A stretch of DNA of 64,000 nucleotides, taken from positions 496,001 to 560,000 of the forward strand of contig SRSI01000038.1 in assembly GCA_005656395.1 (NCBI GenBank), in the 5' to 3' direction. Positions 32,956 to 42,753 of this stretch are shown in pieces. The notes beneath the pieces are model-generated. The model did not search any database. It had not been told where the DNA came from and worked only from the letters and a program-made list of their open reading frames with translations. Numbering within the stretch: the first letter of the stretch is position 1; the number at the start of each line of letters is the position of its first letter. The position numbers and the translations under genes were made by a program. The DNA is from Strongyloides papillosus. Taxonomy: Eukaryota > Nematoda > Chromadorea > Rhabditida > Strongyloididae.

Positions 32956-33938
32956 TTTAACATAACATTAGCTTTACCATAAATTTTTATTTCATTTCCT
33001 CCTAACCAACAGAAACGTCTCTTTGTAGGTTGGATACAATTGTTATCAAAGTTTGCTTTACTAACAAATGAAACAAGTGAACCAGTATCAGCTTCTGCCT
33101 TCATTTTTCTACCATCTATTTCGATATCAATTAAAAGTCTTCTTTTACCATTTGATACCTTTCCTACTTGATCTATCACACCTATAGATGATAGGTCATC
33201 ATCTGACTCTTCTCTATCCATTAATTCTCTCTCTGTGATCAATTTAACTTTACGTTGAATGGTATACTCAGGACAGTGATTTTTTATATGTCCCATCTTC
33301 CCACATAAAAAACATTTTATGTCATTTTTCTTTCTTAAGCTCTTTTTGGTTGCCACGTTATTGTACACCTTGCCGACTGTTGTTGTTTTGGTTATGTTCG
33401 CGGTGACTGTCATTGCTGTGATTGATTGGATCATATGTATCATCTCATCACCAGTGCTTACTTTTTCACTGGATACAATTCTTGATAAGATTGCGGCTTC
33501 TGCACCACATGGAGCATCCCATTTCAACAAAGCATACAATTCGGCTACCTGTTTCCCATTTAAATTGCCGAATAGACCTTCCAACATTTTTGTTTCTCTC
33601 TTCAGAAACTCCAAATCACTTGTCTTTTCATTTAAATTTTTGAATAAATTAATTATCCGTAAGGCATCAGGATCTTCTCTCATATACAGTTTTTTGAAAC
33701 TAGTTATTATTTCTTTCGTAGTAGAATCCTCTAGACTTTTCTGTATATCTTCACGAATTTCTTTCATAACTTCTAAATCAAGTTTGCTTAACAATTCAGT
33801 TTTACATTCACTTTCAATAGTAGCATCTTTGTTACTATCCGTCATCCATTTATTCTTAAGAATTAACAACATTAATTCATAAAAGGTACCAGCTGAGTCC
33901 AATTGATTTTTAGAAAATCGTAAGTCCTTAAACGCCAT
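32946..33938 (-). CDS. gag: Gag and partial protease of the 31.6-kb element
   Basis: The likely start ATG at 33938 uses the last LTR base plus the TG of the primer site. The Gag begins MAFKDLRFSKNQL, has a helical capsid-like region (FKKLYMREDPDALRIINLF), and a zinc knuckle CFLCGKMGHIKNHC, then protease motif EADTGSLVSF with an intact D-T-G. It stops at 32946 by a one-base shift inside protease. The longer frame to 34079 simply reads back through the LTR. Confidence 0.75.
   Translation of the reverse strand: MAFKDLRFSKNQLDSAGTFYELMLLILKNKWMTDSNKDATIESECKTELLSKLDLEVMKEIREDIQKSLEDSTTKEIITSFKKLYMREDPDALRIINLFKNLNEKTSDLEFLKRETKMLEGLFGNLNGKQVAELYALLKWDAPCGAEAAILSRIVSSEKVSTGDEMIHMIQSITAMTVTANITKTTTVGKVYNNVATKKSLRKKNDIKCFLCGKMGHIKNHCPEYTIQRKVKLITERELMDREESDDDLSSIGVIDQVGKVSNGKRRLLIDIEIDGRKMKAEADTGSLVSFVSKANFDNNCIQPTKRRFCWLGGNEIKIYGKANVMLNSK
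33919..33937 (-). promoter_or_regulatory. Primer binding site next to the 5' LTR
   Basis: TGGCGTTTAAGGACTTACG begins at the first base after the LTR on the minus strand. The tRNA was not identified. The gag ATG overlaps the LTR/primer-site junction. Confidence 0.55.
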
Positions 33939-34046
33939 GTTAGTTGTTAATATATATTTTATTCGATGACAAATTAAAGTAAAAAAGAATGAATAATAAC
34001 TTATAAAATTGTCTTTAAATACATGACTTATGTCATCAATATAACA
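33938..34046 (-). repeat. 5' LTR (109 bp)
   Basis: See the 3' LTR; TG...CA ends, followed in the plus direction by the target duplication GTTAT. Confidence 0.9.
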
Positions 34047-34093
34047 GTTATAAACTAATATTTTTGTGTATTTTACCAAGGAAATTAAAATAT

Positions 34094-34234
34094 ATGGTCC
34101 AAGATGCTGCTTTAGTTGAAAGATTTCAAAAAGTTGGTCTATTAACTAGAACTAATAAAATGATAAAAAATAATATATTAGAACAAACTTTAGTGGGATT
34201 ACTAATGTTAAAAATAAATTTCTTTTTATTTTAG
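34094..34234 (+). CDS. Short unrecognised open frame
   Basis: 46 codons, MVQDAALVERFQKVGLLTR and on, richer in codon-like composition than the flanks; ends in a T-rich stretch. No upstream context beyond the retroelement's target site. May be an exon remnant of the locus disrupted by the insertion; weak. Confidence 0.2.
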   Translation: MVQDAALVERFQKVGLLTRTNKMIKNNILEQTLVGLLMLKINFFLF

Positions 34235-34917
34235 TATTGTTTGAATGTTGCCAACAACTACAAACCTAAAAATATATATACTGTTTTGCTAACTCAAAAC
34301 AAAATTGGTAATCCGAATTATTTAAAAACAATCTTTTTATATAGTAATTTCTAGCACTAAAAAATTATAAAAAAGAATACGACGTAGATAATTATGGAAA
34401 TAAAGTTTATAATAGGAGACATTAAAATAAAAGAAATCGCTTGAGTCAAAACAAAGTATTTATTTCAAATTTTGATAATTCTAAGAAAGTTATAACTTGC
34501 CCAAATAGTTGCTCGAGAATTCAATGAAAAGCTCATTTGTTAAGCCTACATTTTTATATCGATTTGTACTATTGATTGAATATTTCTACAGAGAATACAT
34601 AAGAATACAACGATGTACGTTTATCTTTATTTTTAATGACAATATGGAAATGTTAACTTTCAATTTTTTAAAACATTTTTTATTAAAGTTTCAGAATTTT
34701 GTTTGACTTTTTTATATTAATGATTTATTTATCATGAAATAATAATAAAAAACAAATTCAATTAAAAATAGTACAATTTTTATATTGTAGTGAGGTCTCA
34801 CGAATAAATTTGAATTTTGTCTCAGTAAAATATAAATTTTGATTATTATATTGTGTATAAAATTGGACTATGCACCAATATTATTTTAATAAAATATTTA
34901 CTGGTTTTTCTTTTCAG
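34235..34917. other. AT-rich spacer
   Basis: The 34509-34706 frame is not supported by composition or any motif. Confidence 0.4.
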
Positions 34918-34972
34918 AAAAGCTGGTAAACCTGGAAAAAGTCCTTTAACTGCGGTTAAGTGGATTTACTAG
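34918..34972 (+). other. Possible short terminal exon or retroelement leader
   Basis: After TTTTTCTTTTCAG the sequence can be read KAGKPGKSPLTAVKWIY then TAG. Equally it may be the leader of the gypsy relic that starts 56 bases later. Confidence 0.2.
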
Positions 34973-35027
34973 CTGATTGACGTAAGTTGCGATTTATGGT
35001 CGTCTCAATATATCCAATTGTCAGGGT

Positions 35028-36272
35028 ATGGAGGGGGAGAATGGAACTCCGTTGGTTGTCATCTACAAGGAGAAGGAAATCGTCTTGAGTAATCTCTGGA
35101 AAACACTGGTTGCTGCATGTAAACAACTAAAGCTTGCCTCATCTGGTACGAAAGCGGAATTGGCTAAGCGTCTCGTAGAATCAGGGGAAAAGCTAGAGGA
35201 CATTGGGTACCTAATTCTGTCAAGAGAGAAGTTCAATGAAGAGGATTTGGACATGACATTGTCCAATCCTGTGACTGAGGGAGGAAAAACCCCGTCAACC
35301 GGAAGCAATCTACTCTTTGAGAATAAGGAAGAGCCGAAGAAAGAGGAAGATGTTACTAAAGTGAGAGATAACGTAGGTAGTTTGTTCCAATCACTATCAG
35401 TCTTTAAGGAAAAGGACAACGTGGAAGTCTTCAAATTGCAGTTCGAGAATTGTCTCTCGATGGATGGTATGTCTTTGGCACATGAAGAGGCTAAGAACTG
35501 GTTGATGTTGAAAATGTCGGGAGAGGTCTTGGCTCATCTGTTGAGGGAGAACAAGCAACTTGGATTTATGTCTGCAGGTGCAATGCTGTCGTTATTGAAG
35601 AGAATGTATTCTAAAAAGAGAAGTAAAGAACAGGCTGCCGATGACCTTATTTATTTTGAGTTGAAGACAGATAACCTTGAGGAATCGATGAAGAAGCTTC
35701 AAATCATCAATGAAGACAGATGTGATGGAATGAGCGAACAAGAAACGAATTCTTTTTACAAGACGGAACTTATCAGGGCCATGCAACGTGTACCAAGGTT
35801 AAAGGATCTTGCTACATATGGAAGACACAATGATGTTAGAACATTGAAGAGTGATGCTGTCCGAATCAACAATGAGAGGAAGTCTTAGAGCAGACAACGT
35901 ACTGAAGGACGTGGAGGTAGCACTGGAGCTAAGGTTAAAGCACCAGGAAATAAAATTGTGTGTTTCATTTGTGGGTTGGAGAATCACAAGTTGTTTGCAT
36001 GTCCCACCAAGAAATCCAGTAAGTCTAGTGAAAAAGATGCTTCTAAAGTTAGAAGAATTGTTGATCGTTCTACTGGTCTGATTATTCTTACAAGTATCAA
36101 TTTCCCAGAGGGTGAAGTGAAAGTTCTGGATGTGTACATTGATACCGGAGCAGATATGACATTGGTGTCTGAAGAACTTGCCAGTCGTCTGATAACTCAT
36201 GAGGAAAAAGTTAAGCTTCAATTTGGTGGAGAAGACAGATGGTTTGAGAGAGTTGCGATGTTGTTGATTTAA
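35028..36272 (+). pseudogene. gag: Gag and protease of the 35-kb element, with SAP-like N-terminus
   Basis: Residues about 22-50 (LWKTLVAACKQLKLASSGTK, then AELAKRLVESG) fit the SAP fold: two helices joined by an SGTK turn, a nucleic-acid-binding module seen in chromatin and some viral and transposon proteins. An acidic linker and a capsid-like helical region follow. A TAG at 35886 interrupts the frame just before the zinc knuckle CFICGLENHKLFAC. Protease follows with VYIDTGADMTLVS (intact D-T-G), ending at a TAA at 36270 inside the protease. Confidence 0.75.
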
Positions 36273-37298
36273 AGGGAGGGAAAAGTCTTCATAGTTTCTG
36301 CAGCTGTTGTTCCTACAGCCATCATGATATCAACCAACTATACTCACATTCTTCTTGGATCAGATAGTATCAAGTATAGTGGAAAGTTCAGTATCGACTA
36401 TAACAAGCTGGTGGTAGACATATTCGGTAGAAAAATGTCAGCCCGTATAGCATGTCAGGAAACAGCACCTTCAATTACCATTAGAAGGCAAGCTAAAGTA
36501 TCTGTTCCTGAATCTCAAATAAAGGTGTTTGACAAAGAAGTTCCGTTATTGGCTAAAGAGTATCCAGATCTAATTACTGATAAGAAGGAAGAGTTAGGAA
36601 TTTTATCTTATATTGTAGAGTTATTGGAATTCATTACGAAGGAGATGCCAGAGATTGTAAAGTATGCAGTTTCTTCAGCTAAGGAGGAGATTATAAGTAA
36701 GGAATGTCAATCGTTAATCAATTTGAAAGTGCTTCAACCATGTCTAACGCCACGTTTCATCCGCAATCTTGTAGTGGCATATAAGAACGATAAGCTCCGG
36801 GTCTGTGTAGACATAAGGCGGTTGAACACTTGTGTGAAGAAAATTGCGACATACATATCAACTCCAAATGTAATAATTTCAAAGCTTTGTGGTGCGAATT
36901 TCTTCTTACAAGTTAATCTTCAGGCGGGTTACCATCATGTGCAATTGGATGTGTCAATTCAAGATTATTTTGCGGTGTTTACTCCAATGGGTTTATTCAA
37001 GTTTTGTAGTTTGCTATTTGGTATCACGAATGCAGGTGTGTTGTTTTCTTATTCGCTCAACATAGCACTTCAACCAGTATTGGAATAGGTTTCAGTTACA
37101 GATGGTGTTGATTTGGCAATCTACGTGAATGATATCATAGCATGGTCAAAGACAATGGATGGTTTAGTAGATCTGACTCATAGAATGTTTAAAGCTCTTC
37201 AGGGATGCAAGTTGAAGAGATCCAAGATACAGTTTAGTACGGCCATCGATTTCTTGTCATTTCATATCGAAAATAGAAAAGTTTCACCACAGGTATGA
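36273..37298 (+). pseudogene. pol: Protease end and RT of the 35-kb element
   Basis: After the TAA the same frame gives the protease end (YTHILLGSDSIKY) and RT (LRVCVDIRRLNTCVKK, FLQVNLQAGYHHV, MGLFKFCSLLFGITNAG). A TAG at 37086 precedes AIYVNDIIAWSKT. Two of the three RT catalytic Asp are replaced by Asn: V-N-L instead of V/L-D-L and Y-V-N-D instead of Y-V-D-D. The RT is dead even apart from the stops. Confidence 0.8.
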
Positions 37299-37988
37299 GC
37301 ATTGACTAAGATCGTTCAGTATAAAGAACCATCTAGTTTAGAGCAACTGCGTCGTTGGTGTGGTATGGTCACTTATTATGCTCGTCATGTTACGGATCTT
37401 CAACGTATAATGGCTCCGTTAGCTCGACTTTTAAAGAAAGGTGTAGAATATGAATTCAACCAAGGCTGCAGAGAGTCGTTCAAAATTATAAATGAGATCT
37501 TGTCAAAACAACCATGTCTGATGATTGTAGATGTTAAGAAAGAGTTTTTCTTGGAAGTGGATAGTTCTTTGGATAGTTGTGGCGCTGTACTGTTACAAAA
37601 AGATGATTCAAGCAAGTTGGTTTCTGTAGCTTACTATAGTAAACGCTTTCAGTTGCTAAAGAAGCCATCATCAGTCACAATGTTAGAACTTAGGAAAATT
37701 GTAGCTTCAATTAGAAATTTCAAAGGGTTGACCAGTGACATAACTATAATTACTGATCACAAATCACTACTGGATATGTTGTGTCATGGAAAGGCTGAAG
37801 AACTTTTTCAATATTTATCAGTAGTGGAAGAGGCTGGGTGTCGTATAAAATATCAACAAGGATCAAAAATGTATACTTCTGACGCGTTGTCTAGAATGCA
37901 CATAAGAAGACACTTGGCCATTGAGGGGGGAAGAACACCACTCAGAAAGATGATGTCAAAGGTGCTATGGATGATGAAACGTTGGTAA
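37299..37988 (+). pseudogene. pol: RT connection and RNase H of the 35-kb element
   Basis: LRRWCGMVTYYARHV is the RT thumb/connection. FFLEVDSSLDSCGAVLLQ, VTMLELRKIVASI and IITDHKSLLDML are the RNase H acidic motifs. The frame is then lost around the G6 run at 37924-37929; the tail to 37988 is out of frame. Confidence 0.8.
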
Positions 37989-38845
37989 GGAATCTCCATG
38001 AAAGGTGGTGTCATCTGGGTTATCGTAAAGTGAGTAATCTGTTGAAAAGATATGAAAGAAATTGTCCAAATCTCCAGAAAATGTATGAAAGAGCTTGCTT
38101 GACATGCGAATCTTATCAAAGGATCAACATTCATCTGAAGCGATATGGACAACTAAGATGTTTAGCAACTGATGTTTTGGAGATATTGTCAATTGACGTA
38201 AAGAGACCATTACAGGAAGATATTCATGGATACCGCTACTTGGTTGAGATGATAGACACGTACAGCAGATTCTGTTATCTCGCTCCAGTATTTTCTACCG
38301 GTTCAGAGGAGGTAGGAGAAGAATGTCTTCGTTTCGTGGCATTGTACGGAAGGCCTAAGATCTTAAAGGCAGACAATGCACAAACATTCGCTTCAGCCTA
38401 CTTCAGAGAAGAGGTAATAGGAACTGAAGAGTTGAAGCTTGGGATCCCGTACCACTCAAGAAGTCAATCTCTAATTGAACGTCTATTTGGCACTGTTGAT
38501 CAGATTCTGAAGAAAGTTTACTTAGATCAACAGAGGAGAGGAGAAAAAGTGGATTGTCAAAATTTATGCTGTAGAATTTCTAAGATATTGAATGAAACAT
38601 GAACCAATGGTATCATACCAAAGCAACAATTCATGCTGCTTTCAAGAAATGCTAAAGTCGTCACCAGTCAGTTGGACAAGTGTATTCAAGCATTGATTAA
38701 TGAAGAGTGTAAGGAAGAGCATGAATACAATGTAAAAGTAAGAGATGTCATCAGAGTACATGCTAAGAAAGGAAAACATAAAGATGAAGCAAATTATGGT
38801 GAGATGATGAAAGTCTTAAGAGTTGAAGGGCACCCGATCTGGTAC
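37925..38845 (+). pseudogene. pol: Integrase of the 35-kb element
   Basis: In the shifted frame: zinc-binding HERWCHLGYRKVSNLL and ERACLTCESY, catalytic-core STVDV-like LSIDVKRPLQ (Asp 1), ILKADNAQTFASAYF (Asp 2) and SRSQSLIERLFGTVD (Glu). A TGA at 38600 interrupts it. The tail continues VKVRDVIRVHAKKGKHKDE and is then cut by the MITE at 38846; the residues to 38923 (FLKCHFAYP) are MITE sequence. Confidence 0.8.
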
Positions 38846-39340
38846 GAGACGGTTAATATTCACTTGTCCATGGTTATCCATAATTTTTTCCTTTTTTTAA
38901 AATGCCATTTCGCTTACCCATAGGTTACCCATGGACAAGCATAATGGTATAAATTTTTTTCTACACAAAATTTGGGTAAGCGAATTTTTTCAAGTTCCAT
39001 TCATAGACTATTTATATCCATTTCCTATATGCGGTGATTTATGACAGCAGCGCAATTCTTCCAGAATGTAATGCTATAGTTTTATAGGAAAATGTATGAA
39101 ACTGGTGTACATTCTTCGAAAAAATCATAAAAATGGCTATTTATACAATGAAATTATGTTAATACAAAATAAGAAAAATGCCTTTTCGCTTGTCCATATT
39201 TTGTATGTTACAAAAAGAGCCATTTCGCTTACCTAATAGACACGTTGTAACAAAAAAATGATGTTTCGCTTACCTATAGATAAGTCAGAATTTTAAAAGT
39301 GCTATTTCGCTTGCCCAAAGACAAGCGAATGTCTCCTCTC
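38846..39340. mobile_element. Palindrome-rich MITE, copy 2
   Basis: Collinear with 16321-16778, including CCATAGGTTACCCATGGAC, CTATATGCGGTG, TTCGAAAAAATCATAAAAAT and TGTATGTTACAAAA blocks. Ends are inverted (GAGAC...ATTCACTTGTCC, and on the other strand GGAGACATTCGCTTGTC). Inserted at the 3' end of the gypsy relic, so it is the younger of the two here. Confidence 0.75.
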
Positions 39341-40132
39341 CCCAATTTATAGAAAATGTAAAAATACAGTTGTTTTTTTTATTATTAAAAATGATTTAAT
39401 TTAGTTAAGAAAATCATGTGAATAAACGATAAACAATATTTTGTTAAAAAACGCATATCATTTTTAAATATAAAAAATTAATTAATAAATATGACCATGC
39501 AATTCTATTTGAAAATGTTAGCCATTTTCTTTTTAACACTGAGAAAAATATATTGTGCGGATTTTTGCGATTGCAAATCTTTTTGCGTTTATGAACAGAT
39601 TTTTGCAGATACATTACTTATAAATTCTAATTTTACAACAAAGTTATGGTGATGTGAGGTTGCAAAAATTTTCGGTTACAAAGTTTTTGCGGTTTACTAT
39701 TTTTGATTATAAACTGCTAATGTTTGCTGTTTGTTGCTGCAAAATTTTCCTAATTGAATATTATGTATGAATAAGAAATTGAATATTATAATTATTAATT
39801 TGATTAAATAATTTCTTATATGATAATTTATTGTCTATAAATAGCATTGAATTTTAGAAATAAAAAAGCTTTAAAAAACATTTGGTGTAGTTTGCTTCTA
39901 TTGCTAATTGTTTCCGACTAGGGAGGCTCAATAAACCTTATAAATTTACTTATGCAAAAATTAGTAAAATTGCATTGCAAAGTTCATTAAATTGTAATTT
40001 CTTTTTAAATGAATTGTATGATTATTTACATTAAATTTCAAGCTTAAACTAAGGTACCATTATTTTGTATGATCAGGAGGTATTTATATTGCAGCAAAAA
40101 ATACTTAAATCCCAGCCAAAATAAAAATTTGA
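39341..40132. other. AT-rich spacer
   Basis: No gene recognised. 39555-39740 repeats words like TTTTTGCG and TTGCGGTTT, perhaps a decayed repeat. Confidence 0.4.
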
Positions 40133-40522
40133 ACTAAAAAAGCTGGTTCTGCGGAGTCTCTAGAAAAAAAAAGTGGTTTCCATTTTTCGCGTGAAAATAA
40201 ATTAAATATCCCGGCCTCTCGAAATAGAGATGAAAATAACAATTCCTATCCTGTAATATTGACAAGTGGTCAAGATGGAAAAAATGTTAGTAAAAAGCTA
40301 ACTAAGAATTCGAATGATTTTTTTGTATCTATTAAAGAATTTAGTCTTAGGAATATGAATACTAAGGAAATTTTTTTGTAGAACAAATTAAAAAGTGAGA
40401 GAAATGTTCGATCCACTCATGACATAGATTGTACTCAAAATGATAAAAAGTATGATTCCGACAAGGCACTTCAAACATACTTAAATTTAAGTATAAGTTC
40501 CAGTGAAGATGACGATTTTTAA
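40133..40522 (+). pseudogene. Decayed coding stretch, unknown protein
   Basis: One frame is open from 40133 to 40522 except for a TAG at 40379. It encodes a polar, Ser/Asn/Lys-rich sequence (KKSGFHFSRENKLNIPASRN near the start) ending in an acidic SSSEDDDF and TAA. Composition is coding-like and GC is higher than the flanks. Not recognised. It may be part of the same dead locus as the Listerin fragment 165 bases downstream, though Listerin itself has no such segment next to its RING. Confidence 0.35.
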
Positions 40523-40687
40523 TTTTTTCATGTTCTTGATAGTACAACGAAGGTCAGAAATCAATTTTTTCAAATGTTTTATCTTTTAAAATATAAATTT
40601 AAGCTAAAAAATTCAACATCTTGCAAAATTGTTATATCAACATATATTTCACAGCAAAATAGTTTAGTTGTCTTTGGTCTCCAGTAA

Positions 40688-40879
40688 TGGAAGAGGAACT
40701 TTGATAAACATTTGGATGGTGTTGAGAATTGTTCAATTTGTATTATGATAGTTAACTCTGTTAATAATCAACTACTTCGTATTAAATATAAACATAAATT
40801 TCATGCTCCATGCTTTTATAAATGGTTTAATACTTCTAATAGCGCAAGTTATTCATTGTGTAGAAGTGAATTTATATAA
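40688..40879 (+). pseudogene. C-terminal RING fragment of Listerin (ribosome-quality-control E3 ligase)
   Basis: 64 codons to a TAA. The sequence WKRNFDKHLDGVENCSIC, then KHKFHAPCFYKWFNTSN and LCRSEFI, follows the Listerin C-terminus closely: W-x-x-N-x-D-K-x-x-x-G-V-E-x-C-x-I-C before the RING and K-F-H-x-x-C-x-Y-K-W-F-x-S/T-S-N within it. The family's C-x-x-C pair before KFH is deleted and the CPLC motif reads YSLC, so several zinc ligands are lost. The rest of the 1,000-plus-residue protein is absent. A gene fragment, not a working ligase. Confidence 0.7.
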
Positions 40880-41302
40880 ATTTATTGTTAAGTTAAAGAA
40901 TAATGTCATTGATAGAGTCATCTTAAATATAGATGACAATTTTATTATATAAATGTTGTTCTACCTAAAGTTAACATATTTAATCCACTAACTTTAGAAT
41001 TGTAACAATCATATTAAAATTTTTATAATAATAATTTTTTTGTTAATAAAGTTTGCTCTTAAGCTTTTTGTTTTAAAATATCATTCATTTTATAATACAA
41101 CTACGTTTTAATACTCAGAAGTTATGAAAATTTGATAAAATTACAATAAAAAGGAATGCAAAAGAATTATATTCAAATTATTGTTACAATAATACTCGAA
41201 ACAATACATTTACTAAAATAGGCAAATCAAAACTAACCCATTCGTTATAGTGTACTAAACTAAATATCAAATCTCAAAATTGACATAGAATGCAGAGCAC
41301 AC

Positions 41303-41617
41303 GCCGGGAGCTGCGGTGAGCTCTTGTAAACCAACCTCTAGGTGGCTTAGGATGGGGAAGATCTGCCTGTCGGATAAACATTTGTCTGCCTGTCGTCGTT
41401 GACCGAGTGTCCGTGCCAAGCGTAGCGTCGATAGACCATCAGTGGGGGAGCCCGTTGGTGATCGGTCGTAGTCAGTTTACTGACTTATAAAGAGAGATGA
41501 ATGGCTCAGGCCCGTGAGGGAGCAGGCAAAAGTCTCCGCACTATGACAGTGGCCGGATGGCACACGCGAGGCGTTAGATTTCAGGTGCCGGCATTATATG
41601 GTCTCACTCATTCTTTT
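41303..41617 (+). ncRNA. 7SL signal recognition particle RNA
   Basis: A sharp GC-rich block of about 310 nt. Alu domain: GCCGGGAGC start, a perfect GAGCT/AGCTC hairpin with GCGGTG loop, then the TGTAA turn and the CCAACCTCTAGGTGG hairpin, as in 7SL. S domain: GACCGAGTGTCCGTGCCAAG resembles the helix 6 side. Helix 8 is diagnostic: CTCAGG-CCC-GTGA-GGG-AGCAGG, then CAAAAGTCTCC, which gives a GNRA-type tetraloop with the AGCAG and CAAAA internal-loop bases that bind SRP54. A TTTT run at 41614-41617 can end Pol III transcription. The 5' and 3' ends are estimates. No damage is visible, so it may be functional. Confidence 0.85.
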
Positions 41618-42370
41618 GCACTTTTTTAAAATTTTTTTTATAATGATAATAAGATTGTATAAAAAATTTATGATATTCATTTATTTGGATATAAGTAACA
41701 TTACACCTCTCAGTTGCTAATAAACTTTTTATAAAAGTAAATACCCATTTAATCACAATCATTAATCCTGGCTTTCACTTTACCAAACTTTTCTGTATGT
41801 GAATCCGTTACATATCATAAAATAATCAAAATTAACAATAATTTTTGCACTTTTCGCATCAACAATTTCTGAATTTAAAAAATACGTTGTGTTATCAATA
41901 CAAATGCTTATGTTTTCTAAAAATTTTACTTTTACAGATCGTTATCTTTAATTTGATTATAAATATTTTTTTTTCAATATAGCTATTTTGTTTCATCTGG
42001 TTGTTTCGTGATAAATGACGTAAGTTCATTAATCTTATCTAATGAGAACACATTTGGATAGAGATTGTCACAATATCATTCTTTTTCACTTTTTAATAAT
42101 AAATTTTCAACTTTCTCCATATACATATCTCAGACATTTTTTTATTGTTCTTTTCGATTTACAGATCAAAAAGGTTTTTCGATCCAAGTTTCGAATTTAT
42201 CGCTATCGAGCATGATATCCCTTATTCAAAATACTCTAAAAAATTAGTTATTATACTTCACAGAGAAAGTTACTAAGTAACTAATGATGATTTAAGTCCT
42301 TCAAACAACAAAAAGTTATTTTGAACAAAAGAAAAGAAAGAAAAAAAGTTAAAGTCAAGAGTGTTGGTAA
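41618..42370. other. AT-rich spacer
   Basis: T-runs follow the 7SL gene; nothing else recognised. The 42065-42247 frame has no support. Confidence 0.4.
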
Positions 42371-42552
42371 ATTATAATTATAAATGAGGAAGCACCAATT
42401 GGTAGCAGATTTGGTAACTTTAAAGTAACAGATGTTCAAGACATCTTCGAATCTTCTAGTATATTATTCTCAACCTCCGATCAGTATTTTGGTATTGATG
42501 AGTATACTGGCAAAATTTTAATTACTAATGATTTGAAAAAACTTCGGAGTTG
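42371..42552 (+). pseudogene. Cadherin-repeat fragment interrupted by a MITE
   Basis: The frame reads INEEAPIGSRFGNFKVTD, then FGIDEYTGKILITNDLKKL. This matches the start and middle of a cadherin ectodomain: the E-x-x-P-x-G calcium-binding start, a short V-T-D strand, and the F-x-I-D-x-x-T-G-x-I hallmark. A stop precedes it and the MITE at 42553 cuts it. The following D-R-E-type calcium motif is absent. Probably a remnant exon of a cadherin gene. Confidence 0.5.
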
Positions 42553-42753
42553 GTTTGGAACAAGGGCGACCATTGTTGAACTTAATTTAATTAGAATGTT
42601 GGTCGCGGCAAAATTCGATTTCATATTTTACATAATCCAATAGCCAAGCTACAAAATATGTTTATTTATTGCTATTCATATTTAGAAATATCTTTTATTC
42701 CAAAAAAAACTGCAATATAAAACAGTTCAGCAATGGTCACCCTTATTCCGAGC
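42553..42753. mobile_element. Short MITE of the GTTCGG family, copy B
   Basis: Inverted ends of about 25 bp: GGAACAAGGGCGACCATTG at the left, GGAATAAGGGTGACCATTG on the other strand at the right. Its right half matches the left end of copy A (TTGGAATAAA...ATATTT and AAACATATTTT), so it is a deletion derivative. Confidence 0.6.

Larger units (their letters stand above)
31615..34046 (-). mobile_element. Internally deleted Ty3/gypsy retrotransposon with 109-bp LTRs
   Basis: Two 109-bp LTRs (TGTTATATTGATGA...AACTAACA on the minus strand) differ at three positions and are flanked by a perfect 5-bp duplication GTTAT (31610-31614, 34047-34051). A TGG-starting primer site abuts the 5' LTR and a purine tract GAGAGAGGGGA (31724-31734) abuts the 3' LTR. 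All cis signals are thus present. Coding sequence is incomplete: most of RT, all RNase H and the integrase N-terminus are deleted and two frameshifts occur. It may have been copied in trans. Confidence 0.9.
35028..38845 (+). mobile_element. Decayed Ty3/gypsy retrotransposon with a SAP-like Gag
   Basis: gag, protease, RT, RNase H and integrase follow in order. One frame is interrupted by in-frame stops at 35886 (TAG), 36270 (TAA), 37086 (TAG) and 37296 (TGA). A shift follows in or near a G6 run at 37924-37929, then a further TGA at 38600. No LTRs were found on either side; the 3' end is cut off by a MITE at 38846. An old, inactive copy. Confidence 0.85.

Noticed and set aside
34700..35027. 5' LTR of the SAP-Gag gypsy relic
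   Set aside because: No sequence here recurs downstream of 38.8 kb, so no LTR pair could be shown.
38846..38923. C-terminal end of the gypsy integrase frame
   Set aside because: The residues FLKCHFAYP are encoded by the MITE; the same tail appears at the unrelated MITE copy at 16.38 kb.
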